Assembly (NCBI GenBank): GCA_009809945.1
Contig: WTPW01000322.1
Location: 38,449-102,448, forward strand
Direction: 5' to 3'
DNA: 64,000 nucleotides
Origin: Gigaspora margarita
Lineage: Eukaryota > Glomeromycota > Glomeromycetes > Diversisporales > Gigasporaceae
The translations under genes were made by a program, and so were the position numbers. Positions 12,355-24,035 of the stretch are shown piece by piece (position 1 is the stretch's first letter; each line of letters starts with the position of its first letter). The notes below the pieces were generated by a model. The model saw only the letters and a list, made by a program, of their open reading frames with translations, did no database searches and was not told where the DNA came from.

Positions 12355-12850
12355 ACTTTTGATTCAGTAAACAGAATCGAATAAACTTTTTTTATTAGAT
12401 GTGCCTTACTAAATGCTTTATTTTTAAAAAATGTTTATTCCAATTAGACTACTGGATGCCAAAATAATTGCTAAAAACTGTTTTTTTTACTTCCTAAATT
12501 TTAGGTGTTTTTGCTAAAATGCTTTGTATAACTATTGTGCTATACAAAAATATGCATTAGATAAAATATTTGCATTTTGATTGGCTATTAGACCAGAGAT
12601 GCATAAACTAGGTATCTCTGGTCAAAGTTGCCTAAAAGCACTCATAATAGGACCCAGATATCTAGTACAAAAGTCATATTTTATTTTTTTAGCAAAAACC
12701 TCTAAAATTTAAGAAGCAAAAAAACAGTTTTTGGCAATTATCTTGGCATCAAGTGGTCCAATTTGAATAAACTTTTTTTTAAAATGAAGCCCTCAGTAAG
12801 GCGCATCTAACAAAAAAAATGTTTATTCAATTTGATTATTAGAACAAATT
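12355..12850. mobile_element. Long-TIR element, about 490 bp
   Basis: The left arm (GAATCGAATAAACTTTTT, AGATGTGCCTTACT, ACTACTGGATGCCAAAATAA, TTCCTAAATTTTAGGTGTTT) is matched in inverse order by the right arm. A single right arm of the same family lies at 15784-15960. No coding capacity; a non-autonomous DNA transposon. Confidence 0.7.
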
Positions 12851-12971
12851 TATTTTAAAAAATATATAGTGCAGAAATTCTTAATTTAGCAATTGAAAAC
12901 TTTAAACATTTATAAAAAAATAAAAAATATAATTAAAAAAAATTTCTTTTTATAAAAATATACAAACAAAC

Positions 12972-13228
12972 AGGGCCCTACAATATCTGCATACAAACAG
13001 TGCGTCAGGTAGTAATAGGAGGATTGTAAACCAGAGGGTTTAAATAGGCAACTTCTGTAGTTGGGTTGTAGGTATGGCAGCTAGTGTGGAACCTTTGGGC
13101 GGACCACTTAAATTAGGCACCAAAAGTGCACGTGCGGCTAGTTGTATCCTCATTTATATAACAAATATTACGTCTATAATTTAATAAAGAATTGAGACAA
13201 GGTCTCAGTTGTAAAATGCAAAAAAAAA
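12972..13228 (+). mobile_element. 5'-truncated SINE with target-site duplication
   Basis: This is a 3' fragment of the SINE family (AAACCAGAGGGTTTAAATAG, CTAGTTGTATCCTC) ending in GAGACAAGGTCTCAGTTG and a poly-A. ATATACAAACAAACA is found both just before (12958-12972) and just after (13229-13244) it, the target-site duplication. 5' truncation is typical of target-primed retrotransposition. Confidence 0.75.
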
Positions 13229-13339
13229 TATACAAACAAACAAGCAGAACAAAACTATAGAGTTTATTTTTTAATATAGCAAAATTTTATTATCTGTTAT
13301 GTTATGTTCTTTTAAAGTTACTAATAAAATCAAAATTTG

Positions 13340-14315
13340 AAAAAATAGTAACTTAGGAAAGTTGGTAAGTTGTCACCCCAAGTAGCAGGTTTAGGGTTCA
13401 AATCCCATTGGCGATGCTTTAAAAAATAGATCTGTGTTCTGGTAACTATTTTTCATCGATCGGTTGGGTACATTACCTGTAGTTCTTGGTACACTATCTC
13501 AGATAGGAGCTCCTAAGCACACAAAATCCAAGAAACCAGAGAAATAGAAACTTGTTTGGTAAGTTCTGAGTAAGGAATAGCAAAGATCTTTAATAGTACT
13601 ACCAAAGCTAGAATATCAGAAACCAGAGCTAGAGAATTGAACAACAAGACTCTCGAGGAGAGGTCCACCAACCTGGCTACTAGAGTCACACTGAAGGAAA
13701 AGGTCCTATGTTTTAGCAGTAGATACCAAGAGAAGAAAGCTATATCGATCCTTCCAGGCTAACTGGTTATAAAGTTTGTGAATCTGGTATAAGGACCAGT
13801 AGGATAGTGAAATAGATACTAGGATCAGAATGAACCTTGCAAGAGTGGAAGTAGATAATAGTAGTGGTTTAGATAACCCTGGACTGCAAGTGGTCTGCCT
13901 CAGTAGATGCGTAAGTTACTGAAGCATAGATGATACCTGTGTGGAACAGAGACCACTCTACCAAGTGTTTCGCAAGAATAAAGTAGTTCTAAGAAGATTC
14001 CGTAAGCATTCAAAACTGAATTTGACTGCCTTATGTAACAGAGGACTGTACCGGTAATACAAGGAATATTAGCAAGAGGAGCAGGGACCAGAGGGTTTAA
14101 ATAGATAACCCACTAGTTGGGTTGCAGGTATGGCAACTAGTGTAGAACCTTCAAGTGGACTACTTAAATTAGACAACCAAAAGTTGTAGTGTAGCTAGTT
14201 GCACTCTTATCTATGTAACAAATGCCAGGGTACTCTTGGAGGCACCTGTGATCTGAATACTTGAATAAATACCTTTTTCCAGAGTGGAGACTTTGACATA
14301 ATAAAAAAAATAAAT
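13340..14315 (+). mobile_element. tRNA-derived SINE, nearly full length
   Basis: The plus-strand copy starts with GTAACTTAGGAAAGTTGGTA and the box-B-like GGGTTCAAATCCC at about 13394, and ends at an A-rich tail near 14300. It is bordered by AATAAAATCAAAATTTG on the left and a diverged AATAAAATTAAATTTTGG on the right. It aligns along its whole length to the reverse complement of 11068-12049 but is more diverged. Confidence 0.75.
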
Positions 14316-14642
14316 AAAATAAAATTAAATTTTGGCTACACATATATAAAAAACATAAACAAAATTTTAAAAATATAATAAAATTTAAAAAAACATAACA
14401 AATGTTTAAGATATTAGCTAATCAAACTTTAGTATTTATTCTCAAAATTGGCTATCTTTAAAAAAGTTGTTGGTTTAAGGATTCCTGCACTGTAGTTTTG
14501 TCATTTTTAGCAAATTGAACCAAAATTGGCCAAAATACAGTTATAACCTATATGAGAAATGTCCAGGGTCTTCCCATAATTAAAATATGAAAATCTTAAA
14601 ATTAATATATATTCATAGTAAAAAAATATGTAAATAAACCTT

Positions 14643-15012
14643 ATATAGTGCAGGAATCCTTAAACTAACAACTTTTTTTAAAGATAGCCAAATTTGAGAA
14701 TAAATACTAAATTTTGATTGGCTAATATCTTAAAAATTTGTTATGATTTTTTAAATTTATTATATTTTTAAAATTTTATTATATTTTTTATATATGTGTG
14801 GCCAAATTTTGATTTTATTAGTAACTTTAAAAGGAAATAATATAATAAAATTTTGCTATATTAAAAAATAAACTCTATAGTTTTGTTCTGCTTGTTTGTT
14901 TGTATATTTTTATAAAAAGAATTTTTCTTTTAATTATATTTTTTATTTTTTATAAAAGTTTAAAGAATTATTAGTTTTCAGTTGCTGATTTAAGGATTCC
15001 TGCACTATAGTT
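14643..15012. mobile_element. MITE, TIR TATAGTGCAGGAATCCTTAA
   Basis: Uninterrupted copy of the element at 12862-14497, in inverse orientation. Ends are TATAGTGCAGGAATCCTTAA and GGATTCCTGCACTATAG. The interior contains GTTTGTTTGTATATTTTTAT, the site that received a SINE in the other copy. Confidence 0.75.
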
Positions 15013-15783
15013 TCAGTAATAAAGCATTTTCTTTATCTAATACTTGAGCCAAATTTCTCAAACAAAATATCCTATATCTGATATGCAGTATAATCATTTT
15101 GATAATTTAACCTTATTATATCTTACTTATACATAATGCTTTCTTCTTTAGAAGATAATTCTAACAAATAATCAAATCAAATTATAGAATTTCCAAATAT
15201 AAGTAAATAAGCACCTAATATGATAGCATTCCTGGCTATTTTTTATATTTCAGACTTTAACATGTATTACAAGCTCAACTTTGGGAAAGATTGAATAGTT
15301 AACATTAATACCAAATTGAAAATTTTGGTATTGAACCCAATATTTTGTTCTAGTATCTTGTAATAAATTTTGTATTTGAAATTTAGCAGTAGTACCATTT
15401 GACCCAATAGATATTATATGTAATTTCAAATTTGCTACAATGTCTATAAGCTTTTGATGAAGTGCAAAAATTTTTTTACTATTATTACTTCTAGTTAAAA
15501 TTAATAGAACCTTAGACATCTAGAATAGAGGTCATATGGACTAGGTGCTAGGAAAAGGGCCCAAAATGACAATTTTTTCAAAAGGTTTTTTTTATATAAA
15601 TTAATTTAGAATAAGATTAGGATCATTTTTTACTTAAAATACAAAGGTAGTTGGATTAATAAAAATTTCTGTATAGCTCTTTAAAGTTTGTAATTTCTTA
15701 TGGTTTATTATAAAATTTATAACATAAAAATTGATTTTCCAAAGATCTTTTTTTTGTCAATTTCTGTCCTTTTTTCAGCACCT

Positions 15784-15960
15784 AGCCCATATATTGCATA
15801 TTTTAGCAAAACCTCCAAAATTTAAGAAACAAAAAAAACAGTTTTTGGCAATTATTTTGGCATCCAGTAGTCTAATTTGAATAAACTTTTTTTAAAATGA
15901 AGTTCTCAATAAGGCACATCTAACAAAAAAAGTTTATTCGATTCTGATTACTGGATCAAG
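15784..15960. mobile_element. Solo arm of the 12355-12850 element family
   Basis: It contains AAACAGTTTTTGGCAATTAT, TTTGGCATCCAGTAGTC and AAGGCACATCTAAC, as in the right arm of the 490-bp element. The partner arm is missing, so it is a deletion product or a shorter relative. Confidence 0.6.
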
Positions 15961-16791
15961 AATTATTTAAGGGTAGGAGGTACAAATTGCAAATTACATA
16001 TAAAATTCATGGTATTGATTTATTCTTTTTAAATTTTTTTAAGCAAATCGTTTTTGAACTATTAAATAAAAGTATAGAGCAGGTTTTTCTGATTCTAAAA
16101 ATAGCAAATTTGTTAAAATTGGTTGAATATTCGTCAAGTTATAATGATTTAAATTTTAGTTGTCAAAAGTTGTTTACAAAATCATATGATAATCATCTGA
16201 TATTGACCAATCAAAATTGATCATTTTGTATAACTGGAGGAAATTTGAGTCCACTGGAGGAAACTTTATGATATATAGAAGTATAATTTTTTTAAATATA
16301 TACTTTATTAAAATTTTACTATTATATAACGTGCATTTTGTTCTATATATTATAAAATTTTAGTCAAATTTGATTACAACTGTGAAATGTTTGATTAGTA
16401 GCACATTTTTATTTTTATATAAATCTTATTGTACCACTGAAATCATATAATAAATAATCTACGTACCTCCTACCCTTAAACAAATATAGTTTTGTTGTTT
16501 TTAGCAAATTAGATTAAAATTGGCCAAAATCCAGTTATAACCTATATAAAAGATGTCCAGGTCCTGAATTAATGCTATAATTAGAGCTGTGTTATTAATC
16601 ACCTGATTATTTTTTATCAGAGGCCTACTTCCCTTTCCTTAATATATAATAGTTAGATTTCTTATATATAATTTCAACTTTTTTTATCTCCCTTCTCTCT
16701 AAAAAATCAACTGATTTTTGATACTCCTCTTATTAGTGAAAATTTTAAAAGAGACATCTAGTATTTAAAAAATCAATTTAATTGATAATCC

Positions 16792-17998
16792 GCCTGTCAA
16801 CTGGAGAAAAGGCGAAATATGGCGTGCTTCCATCTAAAAAGATTTTTCTTACTAAGTTAACGATACATGTCCACTAATTGAAAGTTGTAGAGCTCATCGA
16901 GACGCATCTAANNNNNNNNNNNNNNNNNNNNNNNNNNNNNNNNNNNNNNNNNNNNNNNNNNNNNNNNNNNNNNNNNNNNNNNNNNNNNNNNNNNNNNNNN
17001 NNNNNNNNNNNNNNNNNNNNNNNNNNNNNNNNNNNNNNNNNNNNNNNNNNNNNNNNNNNNNNNNNNNNNNNNNNNNNNNNNNNNNNNNNNNNNNNNNNNN
17101 NNNNNNNNNNNNNNNNNNNNNNNNNNNNNNNNNNNNNNNNNNNNNNNNNNNNNNNNNNNNNNNNNNNNNNNNNNNNNNNNNNNNNNNNNNNNNNNNNNNN
17201 NNNNNNNNNNNNNNNNNNNNNNNNNNNNNNNNNNNNNNNNNNNNNNNNNNNNNNNNNNNNNNNNNNNNNNNNNNNNNNNNNNNNNNNNNNNNNNNNNNNN
17301 NNNNNNNNNNNNNNNNNNNNNNNNNNNNNNNNNNNNNNNNNNNNNNNNNNNNNNNNNNNNNNNNNNNNNNNNNNNNNNNNNNNNNNNNNNNNNNNNNNNN
17401 NNNNNNNNNNNNNNNNNNNNNNNNNNNNNNNNNNNNNNNNNNNNNNNNNNNNNNNNNNNNNNNNNNNNNNNNNNNNNNNNNNNNNNNNNNNNNNNNNNNN
17501 NNNNNNNNNNNNNNNNNNNNNNNNNNNNNNNNNNNNNNNNNNNNNNNNNNNNNNNNNNNNNNNNNNNNNNNNNNNNNNNNNNNNNNNNNNNNNNNNNNNN
17601 NNNNNNNNNNNNNNNNNNNNNNNNNNNNNNNNNNNNNNNNNNNNNNNNNNNNNNNNNNNNNNNNNNNNNNNNNNNNNNNNNNNNNNNNNNNNNNNNNNNN
17701 NNNNNNNNNNNNNNNNNNNNNNNNNNNNNNNNNNNNNNNNNNNNNNNNNNNNNNNNNNNNNNNNNNNNNNNNNNNNNNNNNNNNNNNNNNNNNNNNNNNN
17801 NNNNNNNNNNNNNNNNNNNNNNNNNNNNNNNNNNNNNNNNNNNNNNNNNNNNNNNNNNNNNNNNNNNNNNNNNNNNNNTTAGATGCGTCTCGATGAGCTC
17901 TACAACTTTCAATTAGTGGACATGTATCGTTAACTTAGTAAGAAAAATCTTTTTAGATGGAAGCACGCCATATTTCGCCTTTTCTCCAGTTGACAGGC
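16792..17998. repeat. Inverted repeat (about 120 bp arms) flanking the assembly gap
   Basis: Bases 16792-16911 are the exact reverse complement of 17879-17998 as far as I can compare (CCGCCTGTCAACTGGAGAAA at the outer edge, GACGCATCTA at the inner edge). Either this is a DNA transposon with long terminal repeats whose interior was not assembled, or the two contig ends were joined in a false palindrome. Confidence 0.75.
16912..17878. other. Assembly gap (967 N)
   Basis: A run of N. Long frames that appear to cross it are artefacts of untranslated N. Confidence 0.99.
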
Positions 17999-20900
17999 GG
18001 ATTATCAATTAAATAAAATATTTTTAACTATAAATAATAAAAATAATAATAATATTTTATTTTTATATTAATTACTCTAATTCATTTTACTTTTATGTTT
18101 TTTTAACCATAAATAATTTTTTTTAATTGAGTAAGGTACTTAGAAAGCTATATGCTTTTTTTACAAGATAAAATTAAGCTTAGTAAACAGCATTAAATTA
18201 TACTTTTAAAGTTTTAACCAGAGGCCAGATGATCTGCAAAATTGACTAGAATTAACCCAATTTTTGGGGTACGATCTACATAAATTGAAAAAATTAGCCA
18301 TATAATAACAAGGTTATGTGCCAACATCACTGATAATCTGATTGGTTGTTAATCTATTTTAGTCTTCTCTTTTTCGAGTTAAAATATCTCGATAATTTAT
18401 TAAATCAACATAGGATAAAAATTGTGCTGTGCATAAACAAGTGCCAACACTTCAATTTGAATCAAAAATCTCAATTTGTTAGAAAAACTAAAAGAAGGTT
18501 TTCTAATTCATGTCCAATTTGGTTTTTGCTGATAAACTTATGGATATAAAATTTTAGTAATACATTATAAGCAAAATTGAGAAAAAGACATGTTTTCAAG
18601 CCTCCAAATTATAGATAATAAGATTTCACAGAATATCTTGCAATATATATATATATAATGCAAATTTGTAAAGAAGGTGGGTGGGTGGTACTCTAGTAAT
18701 TGAATTAGATCCAAAGAATCAATAAGTAATAATGTATGAATTTTTTTCCTAATTTGCAACTGCAATTTCTACTAAAAAGGAGAAAATATGGAATATTTTA
18801 ATAAAAAAAGCCGTATTACTATTACATATATAAATTTGAAAAAAAGTATCAATTGAAATGTATATTGAGGTAAAAAAAAAAAAGAAAAAACTTATATGAA
18901 CAGTGAAACCTTTATATGAATTACTAAATTTATCTATTCAGATTCCAAATATAAGAGACATTTTGCAAAATTAACTACATTCTAGCCTATGTACTGTATT
19001 CAAGGCCTAGATTCTTGCCAAGCACCATATCCACCGATTTGATTTTTAGGGGTCTTTTTTCGATAAACCATTACACAAACTTCTGCTATTAAGTGACGTG
19101 AAGAATAACAAACGAAACCTTCAAATCAAACAGTTTTTGGCCTCTATATGAGATAAATAAGCAACAAATATTCAAAGAACAGCTACACCAAGCTGTTAAG
19201 GAAGCACTATCACTAGTTGTTTGAAACGTTCGGGTATTTTCGGGTAGTGAAGGATCGGTTTGTCGATTGGTTATATAATGGGTAAGGGTAAATTCGGAAG
19301 CAATTTTCAGAAAAACTATCTTTTTAACTTACTTTTAGCTAATAATTAAACATGTAGATATAAAAATATTCTATACACTTAATTATGGATTAAAAGTAAG
19401 TTTAAAAGACCATTGTTGTAAAAATTCATTTTGTAATAAATTTTAATAGCAAATAATTCTCGATCATGATTGCTAATTTTGGGGTGAACCCAAATCGGTG
19501 GATATGCAAATTTTGCAACTAACAAGGAATCCTCTACCTAATCCATGCTGGTAATATTCTTGGTTTCAGGAATTATTAGAGTCTAATTTCTTATAGGTAG
19601 ATCTTATAACAAGTAGTTCAAACAAGCTTGTTTTATTAGATAAAAAAACCCTTCAACAATTTCAGAATTTAGAATAAAGAAATAAATATAATGCACACAC
19701 AGTGTCTAATGCATACGATTGTAATGTGATAATCCAATACTTTCATGACTTCCATTTGATGTTTTGTTTCTTTTCTCTTCATTTCTTTTTAGGATTCTTT
19801 TATTACATCAAAGGAGCTTATAATATTTTCCAAATTTTGGTAATAATTTCTATAATACAAAATAAAAATAATAATTATCTTAGAGTCGTAGACCTTGTAA
19901 TATCATACATAAAACCATTCTCATTTTTTTTTCATTTTCTTCTACCGATGAATGAAGCTCAAAGTTTATTCAGGTCATATAGTGCTATTCCGAAACTAGA
20001 TAAGTGATAAAAAAAAATATATTTCTTTTTCAAAAAAAATTAGTAAATAGCCAGATAAATAGTTAAATAAATAATCCTATGTTAATATGTTATGTGGTTT
20101 ATTACGCAAAAACTTCCAAGCCGATACTGACACTAATACTTGTCAAGGGTCAGTTATAAAAGCTTAAACACCACTATCAAACCAATAAAACACTAAATTA
20201 ATAACTGACTATGATTAAAATGCATGTAATTAATCTAATCGTTACTATCTGTCCAATTTACTCGTTGATGTACGTATTCTATTTGACGTGTAGTTTGGTG
20301 AATAATTTATACACTTAATATCGTTATATTTTATATTCGCATTTGTTCCTATTCTTTGTTCCCGAAAATCGAACCCAAACATAACATTAACCATTTTTTC
20401 TTTTTTCTTAGAGTAATATTTAGAGAAAAACTAGAATATTGTCTTGTACAAAAAAAGAAGTTTAAAATAAGTTGTTCGTTATCTTAAAACAAAACAAAAA
20501 AAAAAAAAATCCTATATCAAAGTTAATATATATTCGGTATCAATCAGACTATGTATGGTCTTCCTCATATAAAGCAGAGCTTGTAGCATAGCAATTCTAT
20601 CTGCATATGCACAGCAGTTAATGCAGTTGTAAATTCGTTTTGCTGTCTAAGAACTGTATTTTTGTATTTACATGAAAAGCGCGTGAATTGGGCGTGAATT
20701 GGGTTCTGTACCTGTACTTGCTCATTAATTAAAAATCTTGATTGTTTTTGACCATAAATATTTAGATATATAAGGACTAAAAATGTAATTTACCATAGTC
20801 GTTATATAAAAAAAGGTTACCAATTCAATATTTCTTTATCTTTATAACTGAGAGACCTATTGTCCATGAAAATTCAGGAAGTTTTTCATAACATCAAGAA

Positions 20901-21122
20901 AATTTCAAGATTTCAGAACACAAAAGAGGCTATGCATAAGCCATGTGTATCTTATAGTATTTTAAAAGACATGACTAAGCCTTTAAATGATTTACTCGAA
21001 TTATCGTGGTATAGATAATAAATAGAATGAATTTAGAATTAAAAAAAAAATAAATTAAAGTTAAAATTTCATGTAGAAAAAAATAATTACATTTTACGTA
21101 CGCGGTATATATAAGTGTAGTT
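17999..21122. other. Mostly featureless AT-rich sequence with one TIR element
   Basis: Apart from the element at 19026-19505 I see no gene. The open frames at 18346, 18565 and 19702 are short, low in complexity and unlike known proteins. An AT microsatellite (TATATATATATA) lies at about 18645. Confidence 0.5.
19026..19505. mobile_element. TIR element, ends ATATCCACCGATTTG
   Basis: ATATCCACCGATTTG at 19028-19042 is repeated inverted as CAAATCGGTGGATAT at 19491-19505. The interior has no coding frame and shows partial arm pairing (AAAGTAAGTT-type words about 19330-19400). Probably a 480-bp non-autonomous DNA transposon. Confidence 0.6.
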
Positions 21123-22284
21123 ATGGCAAGACTTCAAACAGCTAAATTAATCTTTGCAACAATTCTAGACATAGTTTTGGGTATTACGATATTTCTTTGC
21201 CCATCTCTTGGTAATATTTTAATTTGTTGTAATAAAATTGAATGTAGAAATTGTTTTCAAAGTTCTGATTATGTTCTCTTGGACCATTATATAGCGATAG
21301 CAAAATATGAGCTTTTTAAACAAAGTGACGGACAACTTCGACTTAATTCGTTTGTAGAAAATGGGTAAACAAAATTGTATAGTTCTTGTTTTAATTACGG
21401 ATTTTTTATATTATTGTTTATTTTTTAAATTATATGGCGATATAGGTATATTATTATTTCACTCATATTACCCTGTAAGTATATGTTACTTTCAAAGCGA
21501 TTCCTATTATACCATGTACAATGTATTACGTATTAAATAACTTCGTTTTTTAGGTATAATAATATTGGTAATTACTGGAAATTGTAGATGGGGAATTAGA
21601 ACACCACCAGATAGTCTGAAAATAGTTTTGATGTAAGTTTAAAACGGTGGTGCACATTTCGTCGACAATCATTTTCACCGAAAAGTTTAATTTCACCGAC
21701 AAAGTAATTTTGGTCATTGTCGCTAGGGTCAGGTTTAGAATTAAAGTAAGATAGTCGATGAATTGACTGATGGTGAAATAAGATTTTGGTGAAATGACAC
21801 GTATTCGTTTAAAACATATTAAAGATTAATCTTGTTAGGCTAAACATTAAAAACCTTTCTTTTTTTTTTTTTTTTAAAATCCAAATAGCCTTTGGCCAAT
21901 ATTTTGGTTAGGGATCTCAAGTAAGCAATGAATCTATCGGTTATCTAATTATAATAATATTTCATCTTGAAATTTATACTAATAATTTGTAAAATAGCTG
22001 CATATACGATTTTAACAGCCAACGAAATGGGAAATATTCCAATTTCATGCCCAAATGATTATAATTACAGTTCATCGTCAATCAAAACAGCATGTCAAAT
22101 TCGTTTAGCAAATTTAATTTCAATGTGGGCACTTTTTGGAATTTCAATAATTTTTGTTTTAGCAGCTTTTACTAATATGTTACCTGAACCTAAAGATAAA
22201 ATTAAAGCTGGTAAAGGAAACATACCACAAAGGTTTAGGAAAGACAGAAAGGAGGTTGATGAAGAACGGATTTCAGCATTATAA
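21123..22284 (+). CDS. Small four-helix membrane protein, copy 1 (unnamed family)
   Basis: I do not recognise a named family. Exon 1 (21123-21210) encodes MARLQTAKLIFATILDIVLG and a hydrophobic continuation to CPSL, ending in a GTAATA donor. A short exon near 21447-21475 encodes YIIISLILP before GTAAGTAT. The last exon (from 21998, after AAAATAG) encodes a CPNDYNY motif, then K-x-C-Q-x-R-x-A-N-x-I-x-M-W, a membrane helix and a basic tail, stopping at 22282. At least four helices are expected, MARVEL/tetraspan-like in layout only. The phases of exon 1 and the short exon require at least one more tiny exon between them (AAAATGG at about 21357-21363 is one candidate). It is tandem to a paralogue at 22774. 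The middle of the gene model is uncertain. Confidence 0.6.
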
Positions 22285-22773
22285 AATAAACGTACTTACT
22301 TTCATTCATGTAATTTATTTAATAAACATACTGGTTGGGGTTTATATATTTCAAAAAGAAGTTTTTTTTTTCTCTCGAAATGTGATGCTTATTATATACA
22401 TTATTGCTTGAGATGTAATCTTTATGTTTTACAAATATCATTAAATTTATTCGTTAAATATTTCTTTTTAAGTCTAATTTATTCATGAAATACTGTATGA
22501 AGTTTCGTGAAACCCATTATTTAGGATTCTTAAAAAACCTGAATATTTTTTTTACTTTGCTTACATAAAATTAAAAATATAAATTATCAAACAATAAGCC
22601 TCTGAGGCTTAGACTTTCCTAAATATTCAAAATAAAAATTCAGAAATAAAATTAACTTTAAATACGTAGAAAAAAATTCAAAATTCGGTAAATATTTCGA
22701 AATATTTATTTATTTATTTGTTTTTACATTTTTTTTTAATATTTAAAAATACGTATATAGTTGATCGATAAAG

Positions 22774-23824
22774 ATGAATTTTATAAGAGTTCTTAGAATT
22801 TTTGCGGCGATCTTTATAAGTCTTTCTATATTGTCTGCTTTTGCTTGTCCAGTGTTGGGTAAATATTTGTTATTTTAAAAAAAAATAATAATAATAATTG
22901 ATTTATTTATTAGAACGACTTAAATTCTATTTCTTTATCAGAAATTATAAAAATTATAAAGTTTTTGAATGTTGGATATCCATATACATTAAACATCCAA
23001 ATGGAATATATGTAGGTTTCTCCAAAATCATTCAAATCCTTATTTTATATTCTTTATCAAAATTTTATCAAATTTATAAAATTTTTACTTTATTTAATTT
23101 AGTTATTTTGTGATATCTCTCATCTTACCATGTAAGTATTTCTATTATATTCTTTCTTGTTTATAATGTTCAAATTTATCAAATATTCTTATTTATCTTT
23201 GTAATATTCATATTTATCTTTGTCAACAACTCTATTCTGTTTGTTGAAATTAAAAGGTTGGATTTTCCTCTCGTCAGTTTTTAATTTTTGCTATAAACCG
23301 GATCTTACGATAAAGGGAATAGAATTAAAATTATTGTAATTGTTTATATATTTGTTTATAATATTTGTAAATATTTGATCTCCTTTATTAGTCACAATTT
23401 AAAATATTGTATACTCTAATTTTAGGGCTTGGATGCTAATATGGTTATTTGTCTCAGGTAAAAAAAAAAAGTCCAATCTAATTTTCTTCATTAATTCTTT
23501 TATATATTCGTATCTCACTTTAATCCAATGACAACAGTCTTTTATACCTTTTTCACACGTGATGATGTCGGAGGTATTCCATTTTATTGTCCATCAAATG
23601 AAACTTATATAACTTCAGATTATTATAAGGCTTGTCAACTTCGTGCCGCAAATTTTATTATAATGTGGACATTCTTTGTGTTGATAGTAATGTTAACAAT
23701 ATTTATTCCTGCGGCATTGTTTCCGCATGATGAAATTGATCGTGAAAAAGCTCAGGATAAACCGGTCGATTTTCTTAGTTTGTGGACTGATTGTGGACAG
23801 AAAAAGGTGAAAAAGAGCCTATAA
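22774..23824 (+). CDS. Small four-helix membrane protein, copy 2 (paralogue of 21123)
   Basis: Exon 1 (22774-22858) encodes MNFIRVLRIFAAIFISLSIL and an ACPVL end, like copy 1. An exon of about 29 nt (23103-23131, before GTAAGTAT) encodes YFVISLILP, matching YIIISLILP of copy 1. A further small exon at about 23427-23457 (AWMLIWLFVS) precedes a GTAAAA donor. The last exon (23538-23824) encodes a CPSNETY motif followed by the same K-x-C-Q-x-R-x-A-N-x-I-x-M-W signature and a final helix. Position and splice phase of the short exons are conserved between the copies, which supports both genes. The exact joining of exons 1 and 2 is unresolved because the phases do not match without another microexon. 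Function unknown; a plasma-membrane protein is a reasonable guess. Confidence 0.6.
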
Positions 23825-24035
23825 GTTTAAGATAAAAGTTAGTTACGTTGATAAAGTTAATATATTTGTAATTAGATTGGGCATTTTTTGACAAGCATCA
23901 GAAATTCTTTCAAAATGTTATGGTGAAATAAAATATTATTACAATCAAAGTTGATTAATACTGTAAACCATGAAATCTGTTAAATGCTTCGCATATAAAA
24001 TTTACAAGTTTATAATTCTATTATTGATATAGATC

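Larger units (their letters stand above)
12862..14497. mobile_element. MITE (TIR TATAGTGCAGRAATYCTTAA) interrupted by two SINE insertions
   Basis: The left end TATAGTGCAGAAATTCTTAA at about 12862 and the right end TTAAGGATTCCTGCACTGTA at 14477-14497 are inverted copies. Without the two SINE insertions it collapses to about 370 bp and matches, in reverse orientation, the clean copy at 14643-15012. This gives a relative age order: MITE first, SINEs later. Confidence 0.7.

Noticed and set aside
16878-17912. Long open frames on both strands
   Set aside because: They consist of N from the assembly gap.
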